Notes: generated by a model not told the origin, from the sequence alone. 64,000 nt of DNA from JACMLD01 sp038207265 (GCA_038207265.1 JBBQZZ010000003.1:248001-312000), one strand, 5' to 3'; positions 17,068 to 27,032 are shown, counted from the first letter of the stretch. Numbers and translations are program-made.

Positions 17068-18363
17068 TTAGTTTCTGTGATCAATAAACTTAACTGCTTT
17101 GCGGCCTGTTTCAGGGAATTGAAGTTTTTGAATTTCTTCGGGAGAAATATATTTGATATGCGGACTTACACGCAGTTTTGCCTGTAAGTAGGCACGAATT
17201 CGCCGGTCTGTTTCTTCGGCATGATCTGAAGGCAGCAAATAAAGCAATACTTCATCCAATCCAATTTCATTGCTATATACTTCAGCAACATAATCTGAAA
17301 TTTCTTCCATTTCATTCAGCAAATCAAATAAAGCAGGTGGATACAAAGTTGTTCCCTTGTATTTTATCATTTGTTTTTTACGGCCTAAGATAGGAGACAG
17401 TCTCAGCGTATTGCGTCCGCAGCTACAAGCCTGGGTTGTATAAGTGCAGATATCACCCGTTTTGTATCGTAACAAAGGCATCGCTTCCACACCAATTGTT
17501 GTAATGGTTACTTCACCAGGTTCATCCGGACCAACTACTTCATTGTTTTCATTCAAAAGTTCAACTATTAATAGCTCGGGATTCAAATGACCGCCCTTGC
17601 CGGCACCACATTCCGTAAAAGCAGTTTGCATTTCTGTACTGGCATAAGTAGAATACAATTGTATGTTCCAGGCTTCCGTGATCTTTTTCCCCAATATATT
17701 GAATGAATAATCTGTGTTGCGGATGTTTTCACCAATGCATACAGCCTTCTTTACAGAAGTGTTATTAATATCAATATGATGTTCATTTGCATATTGAATA
17801 AGCCTGAGTATAAAAGAGGGCACTGCAACGATTGCCGTTGGTTGAATGCGCTGAATTATCTGCCATTGCAGGGAAGGCACACCCGGGCCAACCCTTATAA
17901 TACCTGCTCCCATTTTGCGGATACCTGCATAGTATGCCATACCTGCCATAAACTGCCGGTCCAGTGTAAGCATTAACTGGTAAATATCTGAAGAGCTTCC
18001 ATCAGCACATAAAAAAGAAGCGTATTCATTAAAAGCCAGTCGTTGCAAATCGTTTTCAGTAAGGGCGATGGTTACCGGGCTGCCCAATGTGCCTGATGTG
18101 GAAGTGTATTCAATTATTTTATTTTTGGAAACACATAAAAAATCATCATTCCTTTCTTGTAAATGTTCTTTCGCTGTAGTGGGAATATTTTTCAGATCCT
18201 CAATACATTTTATGCTGCCAATATCAATTTTCTCATTGGTAAAAAGTTCCCGGTAAAACGGGGAAAATTTTTGCAGGTGCTGTAGCGTGATCTGTAATTT
18301 CTGCTCCTGTCTTTTCTTTATAAAGGTTTCAGATTGCCAGGCATTTTGTATTGAATAATCCAT
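17068..18363 (-). CDS. PaaK-like adenylate-forming ligase (aryl-acid activation)
   Basis: This 431-residue enzyme belongs to the phenylacetate-CoA ligase branch. It has the P-loop YTSTSGTLGSP near residue 107-117, YSTYASTEM as the A5-type motif, LRYKTGDIC for ribose binding and GRKKQMIKYKG at the start of the small C-terminal domain. It also has a cysteine pair in CSCGR. It should activate the ammonia-lyase product (coumarate-like) as AMP-ester and pass it to CoA or directly to an ACP. The neighbouring AcpS gene starts 23 bases upstream. Confidence 0.87.
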   Translation of the reverse strand: MDYSIQNAWQSETFIKKRQEQKLQITLQHLQKFSPFYRELFTNEKIDIGSIKCIEDLKNIPTTAKEHLQERNDDFLCVSKNKIIEYTSTSGTLGSPVTIALTENDLQRLAFNEYASFLCADGSSSDIYQLMLTLDRQFMAGMAYYAGIRKMGAGIIRVGPGVPSLQWQIIQRIQPTAIVAVPSFILRLIQYANEHHIDINNTSVKKAVCIGENIRNTDYSFNILGKKITEAWNIQLYSTYASTEMQTAFTECGAGKGGHLNPELLIVELLNENNEVVGPDEPGEVTITTIGVEAMPLLRYKTGDICTYTTQACSCGRNTLRLSPILGRKKQMIKYKGTTLYPPALFDLLNEMEEISDYVAEVYSNEIGLDEVLLYLLPSDHAEETDRRIRAYLQAKLRVSPHIKYISPEEIQKLQFPETGRKAVKFIDHRN

Positions 18364-18386
18364 ATAGTTGGTATAAGCTACCGTGT

Positions 18387-18764
18387 TTACCGGCTTTCAA
18401 TAATGACAACAGCCGAAGCCGTTGATTTTAGATGTGACAAAGAAACTGAAATATTATCTATTCTTTCTGATGCCAGTAGCTTTGCCGTATTCCCCAATAA
18501 ATTTAAAACAGGTTTTCCGTTTTCATTATTGCTGATTTCAATTTCATTGAAAGCAGTTCCATTTCTCCATCCCGAACCAAGGGCTTTGAAAAAAGCTTCT
18601 TTAGCTGAAAAGCGGGCGGCATAGTGTTCATACTTATTGGTCTTCATTTCACAATATTCAATTTCCGTTGACGTAAAAACCAATTCACGAAAACCCTGTT
18701 CCTTGCTGATCTTTTCAGCCACTCTTTCAACTTCAATCATATCTATACCAATACCCGTGATCAT
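18387..18764 (-). CDS. AcpS-type 4'-phosphopantetheinyl transferase
   Basis: The 125-residue protein has both holo-ACP synthase signatures: GIGIDMIEVERV at the N-terminus with the Mg-binding Asp8, and AARFSAKEAFFKALG in the middle. It transfers phosphopantetheine from CoA to the serine of carrier proteins, presumably those encoded at 5862 and 12896. A housekeeping acpS may exist elsewhere in the genome; this one is embedded in the pigment operon, two bases after the C45 gene. Confidence 0.88.
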   Translation of the reverse strand: MITGIGIDMIEVERVAEKISKEQGFRELVFTSTEIEYCEMKTNKYEHYAARFSAKEAFFKALGSGWRNGTAFNEIEISNNENGKPVLNLLGNTAKLLASERIDNISVSLSHLKSTASAVVIIESR

Positions 18765-18766
18765 AA

Positions 18767-20434
18767 TCAGTTGCCCAGTTTTTTATTACAGTTTACTATT
18801 TGTTGTTTGATGTGGTCCTCCTCTTTTTTTGTTGCAATTACTTTTGTGAGTGCTACCTCATAATTATGAAGTGCGCGGGCATACTCTTTTTGTTTATACA
18901 GGTAATCGCCTGCTATTACATAGGTATGGTAATATTCCGGGTTGCTTAAAATTAAACTGTCAACAGAAATACTTCCACCATCTGCGATTCTTTGTTTATA
19001 GCTTCTGAAAAGTACGAAGTTCTTATAATTATTTGTGAGCAAAAAAGAATCGGGAGCAATGGTTCTTCCTGCATCATAAATTTCTGTGTCTTTCTGCATG
19101 CCTTTTAATGCAAATACTTTTTTTAAATCGTAGGCAACAAATTCTCCCAATTGCCAGGGAGCCGTAGAAACCCAAACCAATAATTTTTTGGGTTCAAATA
19201 CGATTGAGTGATGCGCAATCAACTGGTTAATGGCTTTTTCATTTCCCAGTCCAATATTGCTGCCATGCAATCCGTCACGATCACGCAGCAATGAAACCGT
19301 TTTCTGCACGGTATTGGTTCCATTGGTGTCCAGTAATTCCATCACACGTTTATAGCGATAGGCAGATGCGCTTTCATTTACCTGTTCAATATTTGATTTG
19401 CTATTGCTCAATCCTTTGCTCTGAAAATGATTGGCACAAACAATGAATTTTTTATTGGGGTCATAAATATCCAGGGTTTCCGGTGTCTTTTCAATAATTA
19501 CCGCTTTATTATCCATCGCAGAGCCCACCAGGAAAGATTCAGATACAAACATTTTCCTTTCACGTGTGATCCGGATGGCTTCCTCAATATTTTTTGCGTA
19601 TTGCAATATTTCTCTTGCTACCAGTGAAACAGGTGTAGCGGATCCTGAAGGAATACTGGTTTTCGCTGCATTGATGGTAACCGTTAGTCCTTTCTCATTC
19701 ATACCTGAAACAGCGCCAATAAATCCACCCCAGGTTACTGTCATAAACTTATAACCATCTGTTGGATTGAAGAAAGCAACTATTTTATCTTCGGCGAATT
19801 TATCACCCACATAAAAATCAAAATTGCGGCCAATGATCATATTACTATCCATCGTTCCGCCCCAGGTTCCAAATGAAGTGCATCCAACCAATGCCATACT
19901 TTGCAGTGCGTGTCCTATATCATGTGCCGCATGATAGTTCAATATGCGCTGGTAATTGGAACCTATATAATCATATTTATCTGAGGCCGCGCCCGATATA
20001 CCGTAAATCTCTTCTTTGTATTCTTCTGTAACGTTCTCTGCCAGGTGCCGGTTGAACCACCCGATAAAATATTTAAGAAAATGACGGTAGAAATCAGAGG
20101 GAATCATTCTATTGATCTGATCACTGAAATGATCCTCCTGCCTTTGCACCAGTTCCCTGGTTAGCTTTCCATTGATAACGCCGCGTTCATATGGCTTGCC
20201 CTCAACATATAATTCATATAAGCCGCTGTTACTTTTCCTGAACCAGTTATTTTGAATCGTATAAAAGCCCGGTGATGGTTCCGCGCGTTGCAATTGAAGG
20301 CTGCTGGTATCTAACGGTTTTGGCGGATCAACCGTAGCAACATTCACCAGGTAGATAAATCCAATTAGTAATAACCCAATAAATGCCAGGAAAACATAGC
20401 CCAGCCTTTTCCAGAATTTATTCTTTCTAAGCAT
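18767..20434 (-). CDS. Membrane-anchored C45-type Ntn-hydrolase/acyltransferase
   Basis: From ATG at 20434 the product has 555 residues. It has an N-terminal transmembrane helix (about 10-31), then a peptidase C45/acyl-transferase domain with the nucleophile in LVGCTSFG (Cys185; autocleavage would be between Gly and Cys), GGTMDSNMIIGRNFDF and WGGFIGAVSGMNEKGL. The C-terminal 60 residues look like a TPR hairpin. C45 enzymes self-cleave and then hydrolyse or transfer acyl groups, as in penicillin acyltransferase. In this operon it could form or break the ester or amide that anchors the pigment. The start overlaps the upstream gene by eight bases (ATGCTTAG). Confidence 0.82.
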   Translation of the reverse strand: MLRKNKFWKRLGYVFLAFIGLLLIGFIYLVNVATVDPPKPLDTSSLQLQRAEPSPGFYTIQNNWFRKSNSGLYELYVEGKPYERGVINGKLTRELVQRQEDHFSDQINRMIPSDFYRHFLKYFIGWFNRHLAENVTEEYKEEIYGISGAASDKYDYIGSNYQRILNYHAAHDIGHALQSMALVGCTSFGTWGGTMDSNMIIGRNFDFYVGDKFAEDKIVAFFNPTDGYKFMTVTWGGFIGAVSGMNEKGLTVTINAAKTSIPSGSATPVSLVAREILQYAKNIEEAIRITRERKMFVSESFLVGSAMDNKAVIIEKTPETLDIYDPNKKFIVCANHFQSKGLSNSKSNIEQVNESASAYRYKRVMELLDTNGTNTVQKTVSLLRDRDGLHGSNIGLGNEKAINQLIAHHSIVFEPKKLLVWVSTAPWQLGEFVAYDLKKVFALKGMQKDTEIYDAGRTIAPDSFLLTNNYKNFVLFRSYKQRIADGGSISVDSLILSNPEYYHTYVIAGDYLYKQKEYARALHNYEVALTKVIATKKEEDHIKQQIVNCNKKLGN

Positions 20435-21938
20435 TTCTAATCTTTTCAATAAAACTATCATTACCCGTCACTGCTATACAGGTAACAAGCCCACTCATTG
20501 CGGCGCCCAATATACCATGCAGGTTTAGATTTTGTCCTGTAAAATACAGATTCGGCAGTTTTGTACGGGGAGAAATAAATGTTCTGAGCGGATCTTTATA
20601 ATCTTTAACAATACCATACATCGATCCGTCATCATTGCCAATATAGTCCCTGAATGAAAGCGGCGATGCAGTATAATAAGAATAAATACATTTCCTTAAT
20701 CCAGGAAATTTTTTTTCCACTTCATCCAGCAATTTTTCAGCCTTGCGTTTTTTAAATGCCTCATAAGTTTCTCCGCGACTGTTGACGGTATCAACCGTGT
20801 TAAATGTCTGTTCCCATTCCTTTACATCATCGTATTTCATATATGTGATGATGGACAGCGCTTCGGCATATTCGGTTGTTTTGGAAGATGCGGATAAAAA
20901 TATGGCATAACCCAGGGGCCAGTTGTCTTCCGTATAATCTGCAACCGTCCATACATGTCCTTCTTTATGACAGTAGTAATTGTGTTTAAAGTATCTGAAA
21001 GTATTTTTCTTTAAAACGATATTGATGGTAAATGAAGACACTGAATTCTCCAGGCTCTTGAGACGCTTGCGGTATATGTTTTTGATCAAATCACTTTCCG
21101 TCATTTCCAATGTTTTCACCGGGTGCATATTAGAAATAAACGTTTTCGCATATACCCTGGAACCATCGGACAGTTCTACATGTGAAACGTGGCCATTTTC
21201 TGCTACAATTTTTTTCACTTCACTATGTTTTATAATGCTGCCACCATTTTTCCGGATATTTATGGCCATATACTTACCTATCTGTGATCCGCCATCTATA
21301 CATTTCCATGAACTTTCAATATAATGATTCAGTATTAATGCATGGACATAGAATGGTGTCTTGCCTGGTTGGCCAGCATATAATGAGTTATTACCTGCCA
21401 ATACCACCTGTAATTTCTTGTTGTTGGTTACCGACTCAATGAATGCTTTTGTATCTATTTCCAATACACTTTCCTTTTCACTATACTCACCACCGGATCT
21501 TAAATTATAGAGCGCGAATTTGCTGCATACCACTTTAATTTTATCGCAGTACACGCGCAATGCTTTTTCTTCACCCGGAAAATCTAACAGTAATTTTTGA
21601 ATGAAATTTTCATAGCCCTGGGCAAAAACATATTCTTTGTCGTCATTGTCTATAATAATCTTATCAAATGCATCCAGATCCATCCGCTCCAATTTCAGCT
21701 TGCCTATCAGGTCAAGGTATTTGAATAACTGGTACAGGTTTTGGCCTTTGTCCAGCCCGCCCAGGTAATGCACCCCGGAATCAAAAACAACTTTGTCCCG
21801 CGCATAAGTCTGCAAACAACCACCTATTTGCTTGTTTTTTTCCAGTATGCATACCTTATAACCTTCCCTGCTCAGAATATCTCCGCAGACAAGTCCGCCC
21901 ATGCCACTTCCTATTATCAGTACATCAATATTCTCCAA
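20427..21938 (-). CDS. Phytoene-desaturase/retinol-saturase-like FAD oxidoreductase
   Basis: The 503-residue flavoprotein begins with DVLIIGSGMGGLVCG and LEKNKQIGG, the dinucleotide-binding and FAD-contact motifs of the CrtI/retinol-saturase family, and ends with NLYFTGQNLNLHGILGAAMSG. Such enzymes oxidise, isomerise or reduce conjugated polyenes. A late step on the pigment chain is therefore sensible, although its exact reaction is unknown. It overlaps the triple-fusion exporter gene by 14 bases. Confidence 0.83.
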   Translation of the reverse strand: MENIDVLIIGSGMGGLVCGDILSREGYKVCILEKNKQIGGCLQTYARDKVVFDSGVHYLGGLDKGQNLYQLFKYLDLIGKLKLERMDLDAFDKIIIDNDDKEYVFAQGYENFIQKLLLDFPGEEKALRVYCDKIKVVCSKFALYNLRSGGEYSEKESVLEIDTKAFIESVTNNKKLQVVLAGNNSLYAGQPGKTPFYVHALILNHYIESSWKCIDGGSQIGKYMAINIRKNGGSIIKHSEVKKIVAENGHVSHVELSDGSRVYAKTFISNMHPVKTLEMTESDLIKNIYRKRLKSLENSVSSFTINIVLKKNTFRYFKHNYYCHKEGHVWTVADYTEDNWPLGYAIFLSASSKTTEYAEALSIITYMKYDDVKEWEQTFNTVDTVNSRGETYEAFKKRKAEKLLDEVEKKFPGLRKCIYSYYTASPLSFRDYIGNDDGSMYGIVKDYKDPLRTFISPRTKLPNLYFTGQNLNLHGILGAAMSGLVTCIAVTGNDSFIEKIRNA

Positions 21939-24900
21939 TGGTATGTTTGTTTTTTAATACAAAGACGATATTAGATGTGAAAGTAGTATTATCTACTTCA
22001 TTACATTCCAACTGCTGAGCTGCGGCTATATCTTTTATCAGGCTGCCTGAAAGAAAAGATAAACCATTACCCGATGTTTTGTTAAAACCGGTAATCTGTG
22101 TTGAAAATACTTCTGTCAGTTTTGTTCCTTTATGCCGCTTTTTAAGATCCTTGTTTCCATCCCTTATAATGATTGTACCACCCGGATTCAAATGCGTTAT
22201 GCATTTTTCTACCAGTGTTTTTTGTTCTGCGGGCTGCAGGTAATGCAGGATATCGCTCATAATAATGGTATCATAGTTTTCAAAAGAAAAATGCAAAATG
22301 TCAGCATGAATAAAATGAATATGTTCATTTTTGCTAAAACAGTGACTGGCGGTAGCAATTTTCTGTTCGTCATAGTCAATGGCGGTGATGGTTCGCTGAG
22401 GCGATACAAAATGCAACATATAAGACATGAATCCATATCCGCAACCAATGTCGAGCACGGAAGCCTGTTTGGGTACCAGTTCGTTAAACAACGCATAGTT
22501 CTTTTCCATCCTTACTTTTATACGCATATACCATTCCAGCACCGGACCCTTATAAAGATAATTGTACTTTAATTGTTCATTAAAATAAGCCGGTTGTTCT
22601 TTTTGATCTTCTAGACGACTATACTCTTGTTTAAACCAGCGACTGATCTTTTTCGTACGCTCTGCATAGCCATTTCCAAAACTATTGTCAGACGGATGAA
22701 TCCTCGGCATAAATTGCAATGTAATGGTACCATCTTTTAACAGGAAATCAGATTTACTCATGGTATAACCAGATCCATGAATTACGATTGGCAGCAAATC
22801 AACCTGTAATCGTTCTGCCAGGAAAAAAGCGCCTTTGTGAAATCTCTTCATATTACCGTCTGCAGACCTGGTTCCTTCGGGAAACACTACAACTGAATAA
22901 CCCTGTTTCACTCTTGCTGCTATCTTATCTACGCTTTCTTCTGCACCATTTGAAACAGGGTAATAATCAGCCATGCGCACCACCGCACCAAAAACAGGAG
23001 AGTTCCAAACCCAGTTATTGGTAAATAAAATTAATTTCGGGTGTAGCATAATTGTCATCAAAATATCCAGGAAGGATTGATGGTTGCAAATAATAATGGC
23101 TGGCTTTGAAAAATCTTCTTTCAATGGATTGACAAGACGTTTTTTAACGTTCGCCATGATATACATCAAACTCCAGGCAAACTTTGAAAGAATGGTATGA
23201 TAAATCAGTTTGGATTTTTCCTTGTTGAATGGATTGAGTTTAATTAAAAATATACCAAGCATTGTTAGTAACATGCTACCAAAAACAAAATAGGAAAAAG
23301 AAAAGGCAGATTTAAATAAACCGGCCAATGTCCACGGAAATTTTTGTTTCAATACCCGTTTCCTGATCAGAAAATCAAATAAAAAAGGTATTAGTATTTG
23401 ACCAATCATTACCACGCAAAGTATCCCGATGATGGCAATCAGCGCAATTGATTTCAATGCAGGGTGTTTGGCAAATATTAATACGCCCAGTCCTGCAATG
23501 GTGGTGATGGCCGATAATATAATAGAAGATTTATACGAAGAAAGATTTTTCTTACCTGTTTTATATTCCTGCAACAGGCCATCCATAATGAACAAACTAT
23601 AATCGTCGCCCAATCCAAATATCAATGCCGAAATAATAATGTTGATGATATTAAATTGAATGCCCAGCAAACCCATAATGCCGAGTATCCATATCCAGCT
23701 AATGAACATGGGTATGAATGACACCAGGGCCAGTTCCATTCTTCCATATGTAATCAGTAACACTGCAAATACCAGGATGGAAGACATCAATGCAATGCTG
23801 GTAAAATCTGAGTTGATGATTTCAACAAAGCGGCTGGTAAGGTATTGCTTGTCAATTACAGCAGTGTTTGGATTGTTTTCAAAAGCCTGGTAAAGCCGTC
23901 CTCTGTTTTGGGGTGTCACTTTCAACAGCGTAATAACTGTTGCCTTGCCCGGTTCTTCCGTAATAAAATCACCAAGGAAATTCTTACGGATATCCCCACC
24001 GGCATTTTCAGTAATGGTTTCAAAATTTTTATTCAGCAGATCGGAAAAGGGGTTGAAGGCAGATGGATTGTATCCCAGTAATTGACCTTCCCTTTCCAGT
24101 GTTGATAATAACTGCTGCTTTTTTTCAACCGTCCAGTATTCATTCCATCTCCTGATTCTTTGTCTTTGCAATGAATCAGAAATAATAAATGAAGAAACAC
24201 CGGAATATTTATTGATAATTCCCTGCTGCTTTAATTGTTCAACGGTAGCAGTTGCACCTTCATTACCCAACAATGCTTCATCCAGTGTTTTACCGTTTGA
24301 AATCAGGTAGACTGACTGCAATGAATATGCGTTTATTTTGTTCAGGCTGGAATCTGCTGCTTTTAGCCTGTCCGACATAAAGTTCATCCGCATCATATCT
24401 GGCTGAAAACTCACAAATCCTGCCGTATAGGTAAAGACTATCGTCAATAATACTATTACGGCCAGTATAATCTTGTTATGCTCTAAACGCAGCGAAGCTA
24501 TTTTGTCAATCCAGGAATGTTTGGGAGTTGTTATTTGCTTTTCAGATGTTGGATTGGCTACCAGTTGCGGCAGAAAAACCAGTGAACAGAATGAAGCACC
24601 TACCAGGCTGAATGCCGCAAACAATCCTAAATCTTTCAGCATAGCGGATTTCACAAACTCAAGACAAAGAAAACCACCAATGGTAGTAAAGCTTCCCACA
24701 GTCAGTGGCATGGACAAATCTGTTATTACCTGTCTTATATTCTGTGTATGACGATAATGATTGAAAACATGCAGGGAATAATTCACCGCAATACCCAGTA
24801 TAACAGAACCCGTACCCAATGCTATCACTGAAATTTCTCCTTTAATGAGGTAAATAACCGCCAATGAAAACAATGCGCCAAAAGCAACCGGCAACAGGAT

Positions 24901-25797
24901 TATAAAAGGTGAGCTTTTTTTACGGAAATAAAATCCGATAAAAAGTACCAGGAAAATAACGGTAATGCCTTGGGTAAACAAGGTATCGTTTCTCAATTGT
25001 TGCGCGTTACTGGCCGATACCGCGGTGGCGCCAAAATAACTGACCGCAATATTTTTATAAGTGGAAGTAGTAAGGCTATCGATTATTTTGTCGATTCCTT
25101 TCAGTAATACAGCATTTTTACCGGTGTTATTGGGCGGATACACCGGGGTAATAAACAGCATGAGGTGCTGTTCATTTTTTGTAACGATGTAACTATCGTA
25201 TAATTCAAAATTCTCATCATATTGTAATTGCTGCAATTTTTTGATTCCTAAGTAAGAAATGCCAACAGGATCTTTACTAATTATTCCTTTCATTGCAATG
25301 CCTGCGGGAGAACCCAGCGTGCGGATATTTTTTTCCAGCGTTTGTTTTACAACGGCTGGTTCAATAAGTGTATCAATGGTACGGTAATCATTTTCATCGA
25401 GATAAATTGGTAAATGATTATGGATGGTACTGAACATTTCCAACGCAAGCCCATCATCCGTTTTATCCTGTATTTTACTAATATAAGGTTGCCATTTATC
25501 ACGCAACAGCGCAACAAAGTTGTTTGCAAATTCTACCAGGCTATCGGGTTGTGCGATACCGCTGGTATCTTTTAATGATATGGTAACTACAAGTTTGTCA
25601 AGAAATTTGGATTGCTGAAAGACCTGGTTCAGTTTTTCTATCTTTTTATCGTTGGGTAAAATCTTTGAAATATCTTCTTCCAGCTTTATGTGCGAGGCCA
25701 GCCAGCCTACCAGTAAAAAACTACCGATAAGGGTGACCCAAAACAACGGGCGTCGTTTTTCAAAATAATTATAGATAGCAATAAATAATTTTTCCAT
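21925..25797 (-). CDS. Triple fusion: MMPL exporter, PlsC-type acyltransferase, SAM methyltransferase
   Basis: The 1290-residue protein joins three domains. Residues 1 to about 830 form an RND/MMPL permease with two repeats, each with a large periplasmic loop followed by a helix bundle. Residues about 880-1080 form a lysophosphatidate-acyltransferase domain with NHQSFLD from residue 905 and FPEGTRS near 972. Residues about 1105-1290 form a methyltransferase with LDIGCGYG near 1116. This architecture is known in Bacteroidota. Aryl-polyene clusters encode the same activities separately, so the fusion may couple acylation, methylation and flipping or export of the pigment. It is the second gene of the operon. 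Confidence 0.9.
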   Translation of the reverse strand: MEKLFIAIYNYFEKRRPLFWVTLIGSFLLVGWLASHIKLEEDISKILPNDKKIEKLNQVFQQSKFLDKLVVTISLKDTSGIAQPDSLVEFANNFVALLRDKWQPYISKIQDKTDDGLALEMFSTIHNHLPIYLDENDYRTIDTLIEPAVVKQTLEKNIRTLGSPAGIAMKGIISKDPVGISYLGIKKLQQLQYDENFELYDSYIVTKNEQHLMLFITPVYPPNNTGKNAVLLKGIDKIIDSLTTSTYKNIAVSYFGATAVSASNAQQLRNDTLFTQGITVIFLVLFIGFYFRKKSSPFIILLPVAFGALFSLAVIYLIKGEISVIALGTGSVILGIAVNYSLHVFNHYRHTQNIRQVITDLSMPLTVGSFTTIGGFLCLEFVKSAMLKDLGLFAAFSLVGASFCSLVFLPQLVANPTSEKQITTPKHSWIDKIASLRLEHNKIILAVIVLLTIVFTYTAGFVSFQPDMMRMNFMSDRLKAADSSLNKINAYSLQSVYLISNGKTLDEALLGNEGATATVEQLKQQGIINKYSGVSSFIISDSLQRQRIRRWNEYWTVEKKQQLLSTLEREGQLLGYNPSAFNPFSDLLNKNFETITENAGGDIRKNFLGDFITEEPGKATVITLLKVTPQNRGRLYQAFENNPNTAVIDKQYLTSRFVEIINSDFTSIALMSSILVFAVLLITYGRMELALVSFIPMFISWIWILGIMGLLGIQFNIINIIISALIFGLGDDYSLFIMDGLLQEYKTGKKNLSSYKSSIILSAITTIAGLGVLIFAKHPALKSIALIAIIGILCVVMIGQILIPFLFDFLIRKRVLKQKFPWTLAGLFKSAFSFSYFVFGSMLLTMLGIFLIKLNPFNKEKSKLIYHTILSKFAWSLMYIMANVKKRLVNPLKEDFSKPAIIICNHQSFLDILMTIMLHPKLILFTNNWVWNSPVFGAVVRMADYYPVSNGAEESVDKIAARVKQGYSVVVFPEGTRSADGNMKRFHKGAFFLAERLQVDLLPIVIHGSGYTMSKSDFLLKDGTITLQFMPRIHPSDNSFGNGYAERTKKISRWFKQEYSRLEDQKEQPAYFNEQLKYNYLYKGPVLEWYMRIKVRMEKNYALFNELVPKQASVLDIGCGYGFMSYMLHFVSPQRTITAIDYDEQKIATASHCFSKNEHIHFIHADILHFSFENYDTIIMSDILHYLQPAEQKTLVEKCITHLNPGGTIIIRDGNKDLKKRHKGTKLTEVFSTQITGFNKTSGNGLSFLSGSLIKDIAAAQQLECNEVDNTTFTSNIVFVLKNKHTIGEY

Positions 25798-25809
25798 GCA
25801 GGTTATTAC

Positions 25810-27006
25810 TTAGGTAAGCAGGGAAGTTTTTTTCTTAAATATTTTCAATAACAAATAAGTGATGGTACCCACAACGATGGCTGCTACAACAGCCAGTGTA
25901 ATACTTCCATATAGGTACTGCTTTAAATTATTTTCAATGGCCACCAGGCTGATGCTTTTTGTAAATAGCATTTCAATAGCATTCTTTCCCATCCATAAAG
26001 CGCCGGCTTTATAACTCAAGAAAATAATTATCGGGATCATTGGAGGTATGCTGATATTGGCCGCAACAATCACCAGCGCTTTATTCAATTTAAAAAGAAT
26101 AGCCAGGAAAATAGCCAGCACCAATTGAAAACCCCATATTGGTAAAATACCCATAAAGATTCCAAAGGCAACAGAAAATGCCTTTAATTCATCGCTATGA
26201 TTAGCATTGAAAATATGTTCGTTGATCAACTGCTGTCTTTTTTCCTTGTCCAAAAGCCTTCTAAAAAAATTTCGGGGTTTGATATAAAGAAAAGTAATGA
26301 TGACAAGTATCGTATTTAAAATACTAATGCGCGTAAAATCTTTAAAGGGTCTGAAATGTGAGACCCTTGTTTCCCTGGGTGCGTAATAAACAGTAACGGG
26401 TACCGATTCAATTTTTATTCCTTTCCAGGCAGCCCTGACCAATACTTCTATTTCAAATTCAAATTTGCGGGTTAAGAAATGGATGGGTTTTAATAGAAGT
26501 AAAGGGTATAACCGGTAACCCGACTGGGTATCTGGTGCTGCTATACCCGTCTCCACCTTGAACCAGAAGTTAGAAAATTTATGTCCAAAACTGCTTTTAC
26601 CCGGAACACTGGACTGTTCCATATTACGGGCTCCTATAATAATAGCATCTGGTATTGCTTCAACCTTGTCTACAAATTTATACAAGTCTTTTGCAAAATG
26701 TTGCCCGTCCGAATCAATACTGATTGCATACCGATAACCTTTGCTTACAGCATATTCAAAACCATGCCGCAGGGCCAAACCCTTACCTTTATTAATAGGA
26801 TGATTGATTACCTGTAAAAAAGTAAACCCACGCAATATGAACGCTGTGTTATCAGTACTCCCATCGTTTACAACAATAATATCGCGGGTAAATACTGCCA
26901 CATCGCTTATCACCTGCGCTAAAGTTGCAGCGTTATTATAAGTTGGTATAAGAACACAGGCCTTTAATGCAGTGAACCTGGTATCCAATGTTATCTTATC
27001 GTTCAT
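25810..27006 (-). CDS. GT2 glycosyltransferase with C-terminal DUF2062 membrane domain
   Basis: The 398-residue protein starts with a GT-A fold domain: LIPTYNNAATL, VVNDGSTDNT and SIDSDGQH (DxD) in the first 100 residues, plus DTQSGYRLYP. This is the dolichol-phosphate-mannose-synthase-like branch. From about residue 285 a DUF2062 domain with four hydrophobic segments follows. Such GT2-DUF2062 proteins are regular members of aryl-polyene clusters, where they may add a head-group sugar or act on a lipid carrier. It is the first gene of the operon. Confidence 0.85.
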   Translation of the reverse strand: MNDKITLDTRFTALKACVLIPTYNNAATLAQVISDVAVFTRDIIVVNDGSTDNTAFILRGFTFLQVINHPINKGKGLALRHGFEYAVSKGYRYAISIDSDGQHFAKDLYKFVDKVEAIPDAIIIGARNMEQSSVPGKSSFGHKFSNFWFKVETGIAAPDTQSGYRLYPLLLLKPIHFLTRKFEFEIEVLVRAAWKGIKIESVPVTVYYAPRETRVSHFRPFKDFTRISILNTILVIITFLYIKPRNFFRRLLDKEKRQQLINEHIFNANHSDELKAFSVAFGIFMGILPIWGFQLVLAIFLAILFKLNKALVIVAANISIPPMIPIIIFLSYKAGALWMGKNAIEMLFTKSISLVAIENNLKQYLYGSITLAVVAAIVVGTITYLLLKIFKKKTSLLT

Positions 27007-27012
27007 TTTAGT

Positions 27013-27032
27013 AGCTCATTTATCATTGAGCT
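27013..27032 (-). promoter_or_regulatory. Small inverted repeat just before the first pigment-operon gene
   Basis: AGCTCA (27013-27018) and TGAGCT (27027-27032) flank an eight-base loop six bases upstream of the ATG at 27006. In the leader RNA this could form a six-pair hairpin near the ribosome entry site. It may modulate translation or be chance; no consensus Bacteroidota promoter was clear in 27007-27189. Confidence 0.3.

Noticed and set aside
22132..22572. Plus-strand frame of 146 codons in the triple-fusion gene
   Set aside because: It is antisense to the methyltransferase domain and has no supporting features.
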